From: Rhodanobacter sp.
GTDB taxonomy: Bacteria; Pseudomonadota; Gammaproteobacteria; Xanthomonadales; Rhodanobacteraceae
DNA: 64,000 bases
NCBI GenBank assembly: GCA_004322005.1
Contig: SCRF01000044.1
Coordinates: forward strand, 29,548-93,547
Direction of reading: 5' to 3'
Shown here: one piece after another, positions 33,347-42,198 of the stretch
Numbering within the stretch: the first letter of the stretch is position 1
Layout: each line of letters opens with the position of its first letter
Position numbers and translations under genes: made by a program
The notes under the pieces: model-generated
What the model was told of the DNA's origin: nothing
Database searches by the model: none
Seen by the model: only the letters and a program-made list of their open reading frames with translations

Positions 33347-35593
33347 ATGACATTGCACCGCCTCAGCCTCGCCTGCCTCAGCCTCGCCGCTGCCCTCCTC
33401 GCCGCCCCCGCATTCGGCCAGACCGACCCGAGCTTCCTGCTCACCGCGACGGCGAGGAATTTCGACAGCTACTTCCCGGGTTATCTGGCCAACGGCTATT
33501 TCTCGACGATGACCTCGCCACGCGGCACCGAAGCCGTCCCCGGCTACATGGTCGCGTTCATGGACTACACGAAGGGCGACATTTCGCGCCCCGCGGCGAT
33601 TCCCGGCTGGAGCGAAATTGACTACAACCCCGGTGGCGGCTGGCTCGATTCGACGCGCCTGGACAAGAAAATCTTCGTCGACTACGCGCAGACGCTGAAC
33701 ATGCACGACGGCACGCTGTCGACCAGCTACCGTTTCGTGTACGCCAACAAGGCGACCGACGTGAAGGTCACCACCTTCGTCAGCCAGGCCGATCATCACC
33801 TTGCCGCCACGCAGATCTCGATCACGCCGCATTTCGACGGCAAGGTGCAACTGACCTTCCCGATCCGGCTGTGGTCGCGGCACCAGCCGCGCTTTCCGAT
33901 CGGCAGCATGACCGGCGACGAAATGATCGCCGCGGTGATCGCCAGCGGCCAGAATCTGGACAACAAGCCGGTACCGACGCCGGATCGTGCCGCCGTGTGG
34001 TATCCGGGCTATACCCGCATCGTATCCAGCGACGGGAATGCCAAGCAGCTGACGCTGAGGCTCGACGGCCAGGCGGTGCGGGGCCTGAGCATGGCCGAAG
34101 CGGCGGCAATCGGCCTGCCGCCCGGGCTCAAGGCCGAAAGCGTGAAGCTGGAGAAAGGGCCCTACAAGCTGTCGCTGAACCTCATCGCCAACCTGCGCAA
34201 AGACACGACCTACACCTTCACCAAATACATCGCCGCGTCCCGGCAGGACTGGGGTGGCGACGCGAAAGCCGACCTTGCCCTCGCCGAGACCGCGCGCCGG
34301 ACCGGCTTCGACCGCCTGCTCGCCCGCCATGTCGCCGCCTGGAACGGCCTGTGGAAAGCGGACATCGTGATCGACGGCGACCCGAAGGTGCAGCGGGCCG
34401 TGCATTCGGATCTGTACTACCTGCTGTCCAACACCACCGTCGGCACCGCCTGGCCGATGGGCGCCTGCGCCTTGACGCCCGGTTATGCCGGCCATGCGTT
34501 CTGGGACAGCGATTCGTGGGTATTCCCCGCGCTGCTGCTGCTGCACCCGGAGCGCGCCAAGCCGATCGTGATGTTCCGCGACCGCACCATGCAGCCCGCG
34601 CGCGAACGCGCCAGGCAATACGGCGCCAGCGGCACCATGTATCCATGGGAGGCCGACCCGCAGACCGGCGTCGACAACACGCCGTATTTCGCCCACGGCG
34701 TGTTCCGCGAGATCCACGTCAATGCCGACATTGCGATCGCCCAATGGCAGTACTACCTCGCCAGCGGCGACGACGCCTGGCTGAAAAAGGACGGCTGGCC
34801 GGTGATCCGCGGGATCGCACGGTTCTGGACCAGCCGGGTGACCTGGAACAAGGCCAGGGACCGTTACGAGATCCTGCACGTCACCTCGCCCGACGAGGCC
34901 TACGACGACGTGCCGAACGACTCGTTCACCAACGCCGCGGCGCGCAAGGCGCTCCAGATCGCGATCGAGGCCGCCAGGCGGGTCGGCGCGACACCCGACC
35001 CGCAATGGGCCACGATCGCCGCGAAGATGTATATCCCGTTCGACGAGGCCAACCAGCGCCACCGGGATTTCGACGCCTCGGTGCCGCACGACAAGATCAC
35101 CTGGATGGGCTCGTCGCTGGTCTGGCTGATGTACCCGAACCTCGACCTGCCGATGTCGGCGCAGGTGCGCCGCAACGATTTCGCGTTCCAGTTGCAGGAG
35201 CTGAAGACCCATGGCGACGACCCGAACGAGATGATGATGGTGATGCTCGCCGTCGGCGAGGCCGAACTGGGCGACGGCAAGGCCGCCGGCGACTGGATCC
35301 AGCGCAACCTGGTCGGCTTTCTGAAGCCGCCGTTCAACGTGCGCACCGAGACCGTCGCCAACAACGCCGGCTACATCCTGGCCACTTCGGCCGGCTTCGT
35401 GCAGAGCTTCGTCTATGGCCTGTCCGGCCTGCGCATCGAGGACAAGGGTCTGGTCGAGGCCTATCCGCCGGTGCTGCCGCCGGACTGGAAATCGCTGACG
35501 CTCAGGCACATCAGCTTCCGCGGCAAACACTACGACATCACCATCGACCGCGATGCCAGCGGCAAGGCAAAGCTGACCCGCAAGGCACGCTAG
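33347..35593 (+). CDS. Exported GH65 glycoside hydrolase, copy 1 (acid trehalase / kojibiose hydrolase type)
   Basis: A 748-residue protein with a cleavable signal peptide (1-25, PAFGQTD), so probably periplasmic. The catalytic (alpha/alpha)6 barrel shows HSDLYYLLS, GHAFWDSDSWVFPALLLLHP and YPWEADP as in acid trehalases and the eukaryotic PGGHG enzymes. Glu517 in TSPDEAYDDV aligns with the general acid. Hydrolases of GH65 lack the phosphate site of phosphorylases and cut alpha-glucosides such as trehalose or kojibiose. The product is followed 50 bases later by a paralogue. Fold confidence is high; substrate is inferred. Confidence 0.88.
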   Translation: MTLHRLSLACLSLAAALLAAPAFGQTDPSFLLTATARNFDSYFPGYLANGYFSTMTSPRGTEAVPGYMVAFMDYTKGDISRPAAIPGWSEIDYNPGGGWLDSTRLDKKIFVDYAQTLNMHDGTLSTSYRFVYANKATDVKVTTFVSQADHHLAATQISITPHFDGKVQLTFPIRLWSRHQPRFPIGSMTGDEMIAAVIASGQNLDNKPVPTPDRAAVWYPGYTRIVSSDGNAKQLTLRLDGQAVRGLSMAEAAAIGLPPGLKAESVKLEKGPYKLSLNLIANLRKDTTYTFTKYIAASRQDWGGDAKADLALAETARRTGFDRLLARHVAAWNGLWKADIVIDGDPKVQRAVHSDLYYLLSNTTVGTAWPMGACALTPGYAGHAFWDSDSWVFPALLLLHPERAKPIVMFRDRTMQPARERARQYGASGTMYPWEADPQTGVDNTPYFAHGVFREIHVNADIAIAQWQYYLASGDDAWLKKDGWPVIRGIARFWTSRVTWNKARDRYEILHVTSPDEAYDDVPNDSFTNAAARKALQIAIEAARRVGATPDPQWATIAAKMYIPFDEANQRHRDFDASVPHDKITWMGSSLVWLMYPNLDLPMSAQVRRNDFAFQLQELKTHGDDPNEMMMVMLAVGEAELGDGKAAGDWIQRNLVGFLKPPFNVRTETVANNAGYILATSAGFVQSFVYGLSGLRIEDKGLVEAYPPVLPPDWKSLTLRHISFRGKHYDITIDRDASGKAKLTRKAR

Positions 35594-35643
35594 GTGCCAT
35601 TCCACCAAGAACCTGTCGGCAACGGCATGCGGAAACGGGTGAC

Positions 35644-37908
35644 ATGAAAGCTCGCCTGCCCCATCTGTTACGGCTCCTCGCCGCGCTGCTCCTCGGTTGC
35701 GCTGCAGCGACGGCGCATGACCAGACCGATCCGAGCTTCCTGCTAACCGCGACATCCAGCGACTTCGCCGCCTATTTTCCCGGCGAGCTTGCCAACGGCT
35801 ACCTCTCGACGATGACCTCGCCGCGCGGCACCGAAGGCAACCTCGCCTACATGGTCGCCTTCATGGACTACGCCAAGGGCGACATGGCGCGCCCGGCGGC
35901 GATCCCCGGCTGGACCGAGATCGACTACAGCACCGGCAAATCCGCCGCCGGCCAGTTCTGGTTGAACCAGGCCGGCCTCGACCCGGCGAAGTTTCAGGAC
36001 TATCGGCAGACCCTGAACCTGCACGACGCCACCCTGACCACCAGCTATCGCTACGTCGATGGAAGCAAATCCACGCGCATGAAAGTGCTGACCCTGGTCA
36101 GTCAGGCATCGCCCCATCTCGCCGCAACGCGAGTCTCGATCACGCCGGATTTCGATGGCGTGGTGCAGCTGTCGTTCGCGCTCAACCTGTGGGCGCCGCA
36201 TCAGCCGCGCCTGCCGCTGGCCACGCTGAGCGGCGAACAGATGCAGGAAGCGGTCGCGGCGCACAACCTGAAGCTTGAACCGATCCCGCCGGCCACGCCG
36301 GATCGAGCGGCCATCTGGTATCACGGCGACACACACGTGCTGGCCGGCAACGGCAATACCCGGGATCTGACGCTGTGGCTCGACGGCCGCGCCGAACAAG
36401 GCCTGGGCATGGCCGAGGCCGCCGCGATCGGTCTGCCGCAAGGCATGCGACCACGCGACGTCAAGCTTTACCAGAGCGCCTACCGCCTGGCCCTGAACGT
36501 GAGCGTGGCCGTGCGCAAAGGCACGACTTATACCTTCAGCAAGTACATCGCGGTCTCGCGTGAAGGCTGGGGCGGCGACGCGAAGGCGGACGTGGCGCTG
36601 GCGACGGCTGCGCGTGCAGATGGCATCGACGCCTTGCTCGATGCACATCGGGCGGCGTGGGCCAAGCTGTGGAAGTCGGACATCCGCATCGACGGCGATC
36701 CGCGGGCGCAGCGGGCCGTGCACTCGGATCTGTATTACCTGCTGTCCAACGTGACGCCCGATACCGCCTGGTCGGTGGGCGCCTGCGGGATCACCCCCGA
36801 TTACGCCGGCCACGTCTTCTGGGACAGCGACTCATGGATCTTCCCGGCGCTGCTGCTGCTGCATCCCGAGCGGGCGAAATCGCTGGTGATGTTCCGCGAT
36901 CGCACCCTGCCCGCCGCGCAGCAACGCGCGCATGCGCGCGGTCTGCAAGGCGCCATGTACCCGTGGGAGGCCGATCCGCAGAACGGCACCGAGCAGACGC
37001 CGCACTTTGCCCACGTGCTGGGCGAACGCGAGATCCACGTCAATGCCGACATCGCCATCGCACAGTGGCAGTACTACCTGGCAACCGGCGACCGCGCATG
37101 GCTCCGGCGGCACGGCTGGCCGGTGATCCGCGACGTGGCGCGCTACTGGGCCAGCCGCACCACCTGGAACCCGCGCAAGCAGCGCTACGAGATCCTGCAC
37201 GTCACTTCGGTCGAGGAGAACTACAACGACGTGCCCAACGACACCTTCACCAATGCCGACGCCGCCCGCGCATTGACCATCGCGAGCGCTGCGGCCGCGC
37301 TGGCCGGCGACAAGGCGGACCCGCGCTGGGCCGACATCGCCGCCAGGATGGATCTGCCGTTTTCCGCGGTCGGGGATCACTATCTGGACATGGACGAGAG
37401 CGTGCCGCACGACACCGGCGGCAGCGATCTCACCCTCCTGTCGTTTCCCTCGCTCGACCTGCCCATGAACGGGCAAGTGCGGCGCAACGACTACGCGCTG
37501 GCCGTCGAGCCAGCCAAGCCCTCGGATCGCACCCCGGCCACCATGGGCGTCGCACCCAGGGCGATCGCGGCGGCGACCATCGGCGACACGGCCGAGACGA
37601 CCCGATGGATCGAGCGCAACGTCGCCCAGGACATGTTCAAGCCGCCGTTCAACGTGCGCCCCGAGACGGCCGAAAACAATACCGGCTACTTCCTGACCGG
37701 CTCGGGCGGGTTCCTGCAAAGCCTCATCTATGGTCTGACCGGGTTGCGTCTCGAACAGGGAGGGCTGCTCGAAGCCTATCCGCCGATGCTGCCGGCAACA
37801 TGGAAATCCCTGACGCTGAAGGACATCAGCTTCCGCGGCAAGCGCTACGACATCACCGTCGACCGCGATGCCGCCGGCAAGCCGCGACTGCAACGCAAGC
37901 CGCTTTGA
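35644..37908 (+). CDS. Exported GH65 glycoside hydrolase, copy 2
   Basis: A 754-residue paralogue of the preceding gene with its own signal peptide (1-24, AAATAHD). The same landmarks are present: HSDLYYLLS, GHVFWDSDSWIFPALLLLHP and YPWEADP. The general-acid region reads TSVEENYNDV, so the Glu is kept (Glu525) but the preceding Asp of copy 1 is Glu and the flanking residues differ. The segment after VPHD is shorter and diverged. These changes suggest a different linkage preference rather than loss of activity. It is the last gene of the sugar locus, 76 bases before pilR. Confidence 0.88.
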   Translation: MKARLPHLLRLLAALLLGCAAATAHDQTDPSFLLTATSSDFAAYFPGELANGYLSTMTSPRGTEGNLAYMVAFMDYAKGDMARPAAIPGWTEIDYSTGKSAAGQFWLNQAGLDPAKFQDYRQTLNLHDATLTTSYRYVDGSKSTRMKVLTLVSQASPHLAATRVSITPDFDGVVQLSFALNLWAPHQPRLPLATLSGEQMQEAVAAHNLKLEPIPPATPDRAAIWYHGDTHVLAGNGNTRDLTLWLDGRAEQGLGMAEAAAIGLPQGMRPRDVKLYQSAYRLALNVSVAVRKGTTYTFSKYIAVSREGWGGDAKADVALATAARADGIDALLDAHRAAWAKLWKSDIRIDGDPRAQRAVHSDLYYLLSNVTPDTAWSVGACGITPDYAGHVFWDSDSWIFPALLLLHPERAKSLVMFRDRTLPAAQQRAHARGLQGAMYPWEADPQNGTEQTPHFAHVLGEREIHVNADIAIAQWQYYLATGDRAWLRRHGWPVIRDVARYWASRTTWNPRKQRYEILHVTSVEENYNDVPNDTFTNADAARALTIASAAAALAGDKADPRWADIAARMDLPFSAVGDHYLDMDESVPHDTGGSDLTLLSFPSLDLPMNGQVRRNDYALAVEPAKPSDRTPATMGVAPRAIAAATIGDTAETTRWIERNVAQDMFKPPFNVRPETAENNTGYFLTGSGGFLQSLIYGLTGLRLEQGGLLEAYPPMLPATWKSLTLKDISFRGKRYDITVDRDAAGKPRLQRKPL

Positions 37909-37984
37909 TCCGCCTGGCGACAGCCTTTGCCCCGCAACGCGGGGACGGGTATTCTCTGTCATACCACCAGCCATGCGACGCACC

Positions 37985-39391
37985 ATGAGCCTGCAGACCG
38001 TCCTGGTCATCGACGACGAACGCGACATCCGCGAACTGCTGACCATCACGCTCGGCCGGATGGATCTTCAGGTCGATGCCGTGGGCACCGTCGCCGAGGC
38101 GCGCCGCGCACTGGCCGAACGCAACTACCACCTCTGCTTCACCGACATGCGTTTGCCGGACGGCAACGGCCAGGAAGTGATCGAGCTGATCGCCGAGACC
38201 TGCCCGGATACCCCGGTGGCGATGATCACCGCCTACGGCAACGTCGATGCCGCGGTCAACGCGTTGAAGGCCGGCGCCTTCGATTTCGTCTCCAAGCCGG
38301 TGGACATCCAGATGCTGCGCGGCCTGGTACGCACCGCCCTGCGGCTGGCCGAAGAGAAACGCAGCGGCGGCGCGGCCTCGAAAACCGGCGACTCCGGCGA
38401 CCGCCTGATCGGCGACTCGGCGGCCATGCAGCAGGTGCGCGCCACCATCGCCAAACTGGCGCGCAACCAGGCGCCGGTCTACATCGCCGGCGAATCGGGG
38501 GTCGGCAAGGAACTGGTGGCGCGGCTGATCCACGAACAGGGCCCGCGTGCCAGCGGGCCGTTCGTGCCGGTCAACTGCGGCGCGATCCCCACCGAGCTGA
38601 TGGAAAGCGAATTCTTCGGTCACCGCAAGGGCAGCTTCACCGGTGCCGGTGCCGACAAGGAGGGCCTGTTCCAGACCGCCCAGGGCGGCACCCTGTTCCT
38701 CGACGAAGTGGCCGAGCTGCCGCTGCACATGCAGGTGAAACTGCTGCGCGCGATCCAGGAAAAAGCAGTGCGCGCGATCGGCGGCCGCGACGAGATTCCG
38801 GTGGATGTACGCATTCTTTCGGCCACCCACAAGAACCTCGGCCAACTGGTCGAACAGGGGCTGTTCCGGCAGGATCTGTTCTACCGCATCAACGTGATCG
38901 AGTTGCGTGTGCCGCCGTTGCGCGAACGCCGCGGCGACGTGCCGCAACTGGCGGCATTCATCCTCAGAACCCTCGCCGGCAAGAGCGGCGAAGCCGTCGG
39001 CCAGCTGTTGCCGGCAGCGCGGCAAGCCCTGGAAGCGTACGACTTCCCCGGCAACGTGCGCGAACTGGAAAACATCCTCGAACGCGCGATGGCGATGTGC
39101 GACGGCGCCAGCATCGATGCCGGCGACCTGATGCTGCCGCAACGCGGCCCGCGCCAGGATCACGACGCCACGCAGGCTGCCGGCCATGCCGGTACGCCAG
39201 GCGCGGCAGCCGCCGTCGCGGCCCCGGCCAGCGCAAACGGCGGCCTGGACGACTACATCAGCAATATCGAGCGTACCGCGATCATCAAGGCACTGGAGGA
39301 ATCGCGCTACAACAAGACCGCCGCCGCCAGGAAACTCGGCATCACGTTCCGCGCACTGCGCTACAAGCTGAAGAAACTCGGCATCGACTGA
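37985..39391 (+). CDS. pilR: PilR-type sigma-54 response regulator
   Basis: Activator of pilin transcription with RpoN. It has 468 residues: a receiver domain (1-120, acidic pair Asp10/Asp11, phosphoacceptor Asp54 in CFTDMRLPD), a sigma-54 AAA+ domain with Walker A GESGVGKE (169-176) and GSFTGA loop (216-221), and a C-terminal Fis-type HTH (NKTAAARKLGITFRALRYKLKKLG). The start at MSLQTVL is preferred; MRRT four codons earlier is possible. Its normal neighbour pilS is 13 kb upstream, beyond the sugar locus. Confidence 0.9.
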   Translation: MSLQTVLVIDDERDIRELLTITLGRMDLQVDAVGTVAEARRALAERNYHLCFTDMRLPDGNGQEVIELIAETCPDTPVAMITAYGNVDAAVNALKAGAFDFVSKPVDIQMLRGLVRTALRLAEEKRSGGAASKTGDSGDRLIGDSAAMQQVRATIAKLARNQAPVYIAGESGVGKELVARLIHEQGPRASGPFVPVNCGAIPTELMESEFFGHRKGSFTGAGADKEGLFQTAQGGTLFLDEVAELPLHMQVKLLRAIQEKAVRAIGGRDEIPVDVRILSATHKNLGQLVEQGLFRQDLFYRINVIELRVPPLRERRGDVPQLAAFILRTLAGKSGEAVGQLLPAARQALEAYDFPGNVRELENILERAMAMCDGASIDAGDLMLPQRGPRQDHDATQAAGHAGTPGAAAAVAAPASANGGLDDYISNIERTAIIKALEESRYNKTAAARKLGITFRALRYKLKKLGID

Positions 39392-39403
39392 GCCCGGCTT
39401 CCC

Positions 39404-39622
39404 GTAGGAGCCCACCCTGTGGGCGAACGCTCTTCGCCGGCGCTCGACAAAGGCGTCGCGCGCAAGCGCGCTCCTACGAGGCGGGCACGCTGCCGTAGGA
39501 GCGCGCTTGCACGCGATGCCCTTGCTTCCCGCGAAAAGCATTCGCTGTAGGAGCGCACCTTGTGCGCGATGCTTTTTGGTGGGTCCGTGCAAAGAGCATT
39601 CGCGCACCAGGTGCGCTCCTAC
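39404..39622. repeat. Cluster of GTAG palindromes after pilR
   Basis: Three elements of the GTAG family stand in tandem. They are a pair at 39404-39477 (GTAGGAGCCCACCCTGTGGG to GCGCGCTCCTAC, with non-matching arm types), an unpaired half from 39495, and a pair at 39547-39622 (GTAGGAGCGCACCTTGTGCG to GGTGCGCTCCTAC). The gap between pilR and the ABC permease remnant consists almost only of these. Confidence 0.85.
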
Positions 39623-39634
39623 GACAACGGCCGC

Positions 39635-40072
39635 TCACACCGAGCGTGTCGCCTCCACCGGCGGCACGGCGGCTGCGCGCTGCGCCGGGCCGAGTACCGC
39701 CAGCTGGCCCAGCAGCCACAACAGCACGGCCCCAACCATGAGCACCCACAACGGCATCCGCGGCAGTTCGTTGTGCTGCATCAGCAGCAGGTTGGCGGCC
39801 ACCGCCAGCAGCACGCCCAGCGCGATGCCGATGCCGACGATCAGGAAATTCTCGGTCCGGAAGTAGCGCAGGATGTCGCCGCGCGTCGCGCCCAGCGCGC
39901 GGCGCACGCCGATCTCCGGCGCGCGCCGCATGAAGCGGGCCAGCATCAACCCCACCACGTTGACCACGCAGATCAGCAGAAAACTGACCGAGACGATCAT
40001 CGACAACGCCGATGCCTTCGGCACCACATGGTAACCAGTGAAGAGGAGTGAGAAACGAGTGATGGCACTCAA
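39635..40072 (-). pseudogene. C-terminal remnant of a MacB-type ABC transporter permease
   Basis: An open frame of 145 codons. From YHVVPKASALSMIVSVSFLL onward it matches the FtsX domain of MacB-like permeases: a membrane segment, the motif RRAPEIGVRRALGATRGDIL, and two more hydrophobic segments. Full proteins have about 400 residues with an N-terminal periplasmic domain, absent here, and no ATP-binding partner is nearby. The first dozen residues (MSAITRFSLLFTG) look unrelated, marking the break near 40035. It is flanked by the palindrome cluster, so rearrangement is likely. Confidence 0.75.
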
Positions 40073-40115
40073 GTGCCCGCACTACTCGCAGGCCGGACCG
40101 ATGGCGGCCGGCTTG

Positions 40116-41657
40116 TCACACCCCGAGCGCCTTGCGCAGCGTGCGCAGCAGCACTCGCGTGGTCACCGGCTTGTCGATGATGTAGAGGTGCTCGAGCAGG
40201 GGCAGGCCTTGCAGGTCCGGCGGGGCGTCGGGGCGCGCCAGCAGGATCACGGCACCGTTGTAACCCTGTTCGACCAGGGCGGCCAGGGTACGTACGCCGG
40301 TGAGCAGGTTCATGTCGGCGTCGAGCACCACCAGCTCGGGCAGGCCGCAGGCCTCGATCCATTGCAGCGCGGCGGTACCGCTCTGGCTGGTGTGCGCCTG
40401 ATAGCCGTAGGCATCGAGCATGTTGGCCAGCAACGACAACTGGGCGGCTTCTTCCACCACCACCAGCACGCGTTCGGCCGACCCCTCCAGATGTTCCGGG
40501 TGTTCCGGCTTTGCTGCTTCCTGCTGTTTCAGCGGTATGTAGAGATCGAAGCGGGTGCCGCGACCGGGCGCGCTGTCCACCCGCATCAGGCCACCGTGAT
40601 TGTCGACGATCCGCTGGCACGACAGCAGGCCCAGCCCGGTGCCATCCGCCTTGGTCGTGAAAAACGGCTCGAACATGTGCTCCAGCACTTCCGGCGCCAT
40701 CCCCTCGCCGGTGTCGCTCACGCTGATACGCAGATACTCGCCCTCTTGCGGGTCTTCCTTCGGCAAAAAGAAATCCGCTCCCAGTCGGGTCTGCGCGGTC
40801 TCGATGCGCAGCCGGCCGCCGTCCGGCATCGCCTGGATCGCATTCAGGCACAGATTGAGCAGGCATTGCTGCAGTTCGGTGTGGTTGCCCTCGAACGCCA
40901 ACTCTGGATCGTCGATGGCCAGCTCCATCGATACCGAGTGCGGCACGCTGCCCCGCATCAGCAGATCCAGCGCATTGAACAGCACGCCCAGCCGCACCTG
41001 TTCGGCGCGCCGCGCACCACGCGCAAACGACAGCATCGAGTGCACCATGTCCAGCCCGCGCTTGCCGCAGTCGCGCACCAGCGAGCCCAGCCGCGCCAGG
41101 CGCGGATCGTCCTGATAATCCTGCAGGCTGTCGCCGGCCAGCAGCAACGGCTGCAGCAGGTTGCGCAGATCGTGGCTGAGACCGCCGGCAAGCATCGCCA
41201 GACTCTCGAAGCGCTGCGCACGGACCAGCTCCGTTTCGGCACGGCGACGTGCCTTGCGTGCCTCCACCTCGGCCAGCGCGCGGCGCACCGCGCTGGCCAG
41301 CCGGGCCGGATTCTCCTTGAGGATGTAATCGGTGGCGCCGTTGCGCAAGGCGTCGATCGCCGCTTCTTCGCCCAACGTGGAGGAGACGAAGATGAACGGC
41401 AGATCTTCATCCCGCTGACGCAGCAGCTCGAGCGCATGCCGGCCGGAAAACCCCGGCATGCTGAGGTCGGACAACACGATGTGCGGCTTGAACTCGCGCA
41501 GCGCGGCGACGAAGCGCTGCTCGTCGTCGACCAGCCGCGCTTCATACGCGATGCCGTCGGCGTCCAGTTCGGCCAGTACCAGCTCAGCATCGCGCTGGTT
41601 GTCCTCGACCTGCAGCACACGAATGGTTGGCAATGATCGAATCTGCCGGTTTGGCAT
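40116..41657 (-). CDS. Hybrid sensor kinase with receiver domains at both ends (REC-HK-REC)
   Basis: A 513-residue soluble kinase. An N-terminal receiver (about 10-130, phosphoacceptor in VLSDLSMPG) is followed by a coiled segment, HisKA with the phosphorylated His in GGLSHDLRNLLQPLL, and HATPase with LNLCLNAIQAM, DTGEGMAP and GTGLGLLS. The C-terminal receiver-like domain (about 395-513) has Asp in VVLDADMN, but its first acidic pair reads EE. No membrane segment. It lies 85 bases after a single-domain response regulator and probably takes phosphate from it or from the upstream kinase. Confidence 0.88.
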   Translation of the reverse strand: MPNRQIRSLPTIRVLQVEDNQRDAELVLAELDADGIAYEARLVDDEQRFVAALREFKPHIVLSDLSMPGFSGRHALELLRQRDEDLPFIFVSSTLGEEAAIDALRNGATDYILKENPARLASAVRRALAEVEARKARRRAETELVRAQRFESLAMLAGGLSHDLRNLLQPLLLAGDSLQDYQDDPRLARLGSLVRDCGKRGLDMVHSMLSFARGARRAEQVRLGVLFNALDLLMRGSVPHSVSMELAIDDPELAFEGNHTELQQCLLNLCLNAIQAMPDGGRLRIETAQTRLGADFFLPKEDPQEGEYLRISVSDTGEGMAPEVLEHMFEPFFTTKADGTGLGLLSCQRIVDNHGGLMRVDSAPGRGTRFDLYIPLKQQEAAKPEHPEHLEGSAERVLVVVEEAAQLSLLANMLDAYGYQAHTSQSGTAALQWIEACGLPELVVLDADMNLLTGVRTLAALVEQGYNGAVILLARPDAPPDLQGLPLLEHLYIIDKPVTTRVLLRTLRKALGV

Positions 41658-41742
41658 GTGGGTTCCCCATCCCCTTGGTTTCCCCGGCGCTTGCACGTCC
41701 GGGACGGGCCGCACCGTGCGGACCGCTCTAGTGTATGTCGGA

Positions 41743-42189
41743 TCAGTCCTGTTCCGGCGCCTGATTGAGTACCGCCCAGAACTGCCCCAGCGTGCGCACT
41801 GCGTCGAAGAACTGGTCGACGTCGACCGGCTTGATCACATAGGCGTTGGCACCCAGATCCCAGCTGCGCGCCAGATCGCTTTCTTCGCGCGAGGACGACA
41901 GGATCACCACCGGGATCCGCCGCAGCCGCTCGTCGGCACGCATGCGCGTCAGCACCTCCAGCCCGTTCATCCGCGGCATCTTGATATCCAGCAGGACCAC
42001 GGCCGGATCGCCCGCACCGCGCTCGGCCCACGCTTCACGCGAGTAAAGATAGTCAAGGCAGTCCACGCCGTCCTGCACATGCACCACCGGATTCGCCAGA
42101 TGTGCCTCGCTCAAGGCATCCATCGCCATCTCGGCATCCGCCAGGCTGTCTTCCACCAGCAGAATGGTACGCAACTCGCGCTTGATCAT
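41743..42189 (-). CDS. Single-domain response regulator (Rcp1-like)
   Basis: A 148-residue stand-alone receiver of the type often paired with phytochrome-like or CHASE kinases. The acidic pair is ED in LLVEDSLAD, the phosphoacceptor Asp is in VVLLDIKMPRMNG, the Thr/Ser is in VILSSSREE and the Lys in VIKPVD. There is no output domain. It starts nine bases after the upstream kinase stop, so the two are cotranscribed and probably form a phosphorelay with the following hybrid kinase. Confidence 0.92.
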   Translation of the reverse strand: MIKRELRTILLVEDSLADAEMAMDALSEAHLANPVVHVQDGVDCLDYLYSREAWAERGAGDPAVVLLDIKMPRMNGLEVLTRMRADERLRRIPVVILSSSREESDLARSWDLGANAYVIKPVDVDQFFDAVRTLGQFWAVLNQAPEQD

Positions 42190-42198
42190 GTAAGGATC

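Noticed and set aside
31501..33350. Continuation of the TonB receptor frame for 600 codons past the break
   Set aside because: After the frameshift the text loses all barrel character and overlaps the MFS gene in a shadow frame; the real end is at 31857.
33871..35600. Fusion-like frame of 1345 codons covering both GH65 hydrolases
   Set aside because: Its first part is an out-of-frame reading of copy 1; only from 35644 does it read as copy 2, which has its own signal peptide and start.
39404..39622. GTAG cluster considered as a CRISPR array
   Set aside because: Units are inverted palindromes with irregular spacing, not equal direct repeats with unique spacers, and no cas gene is near.
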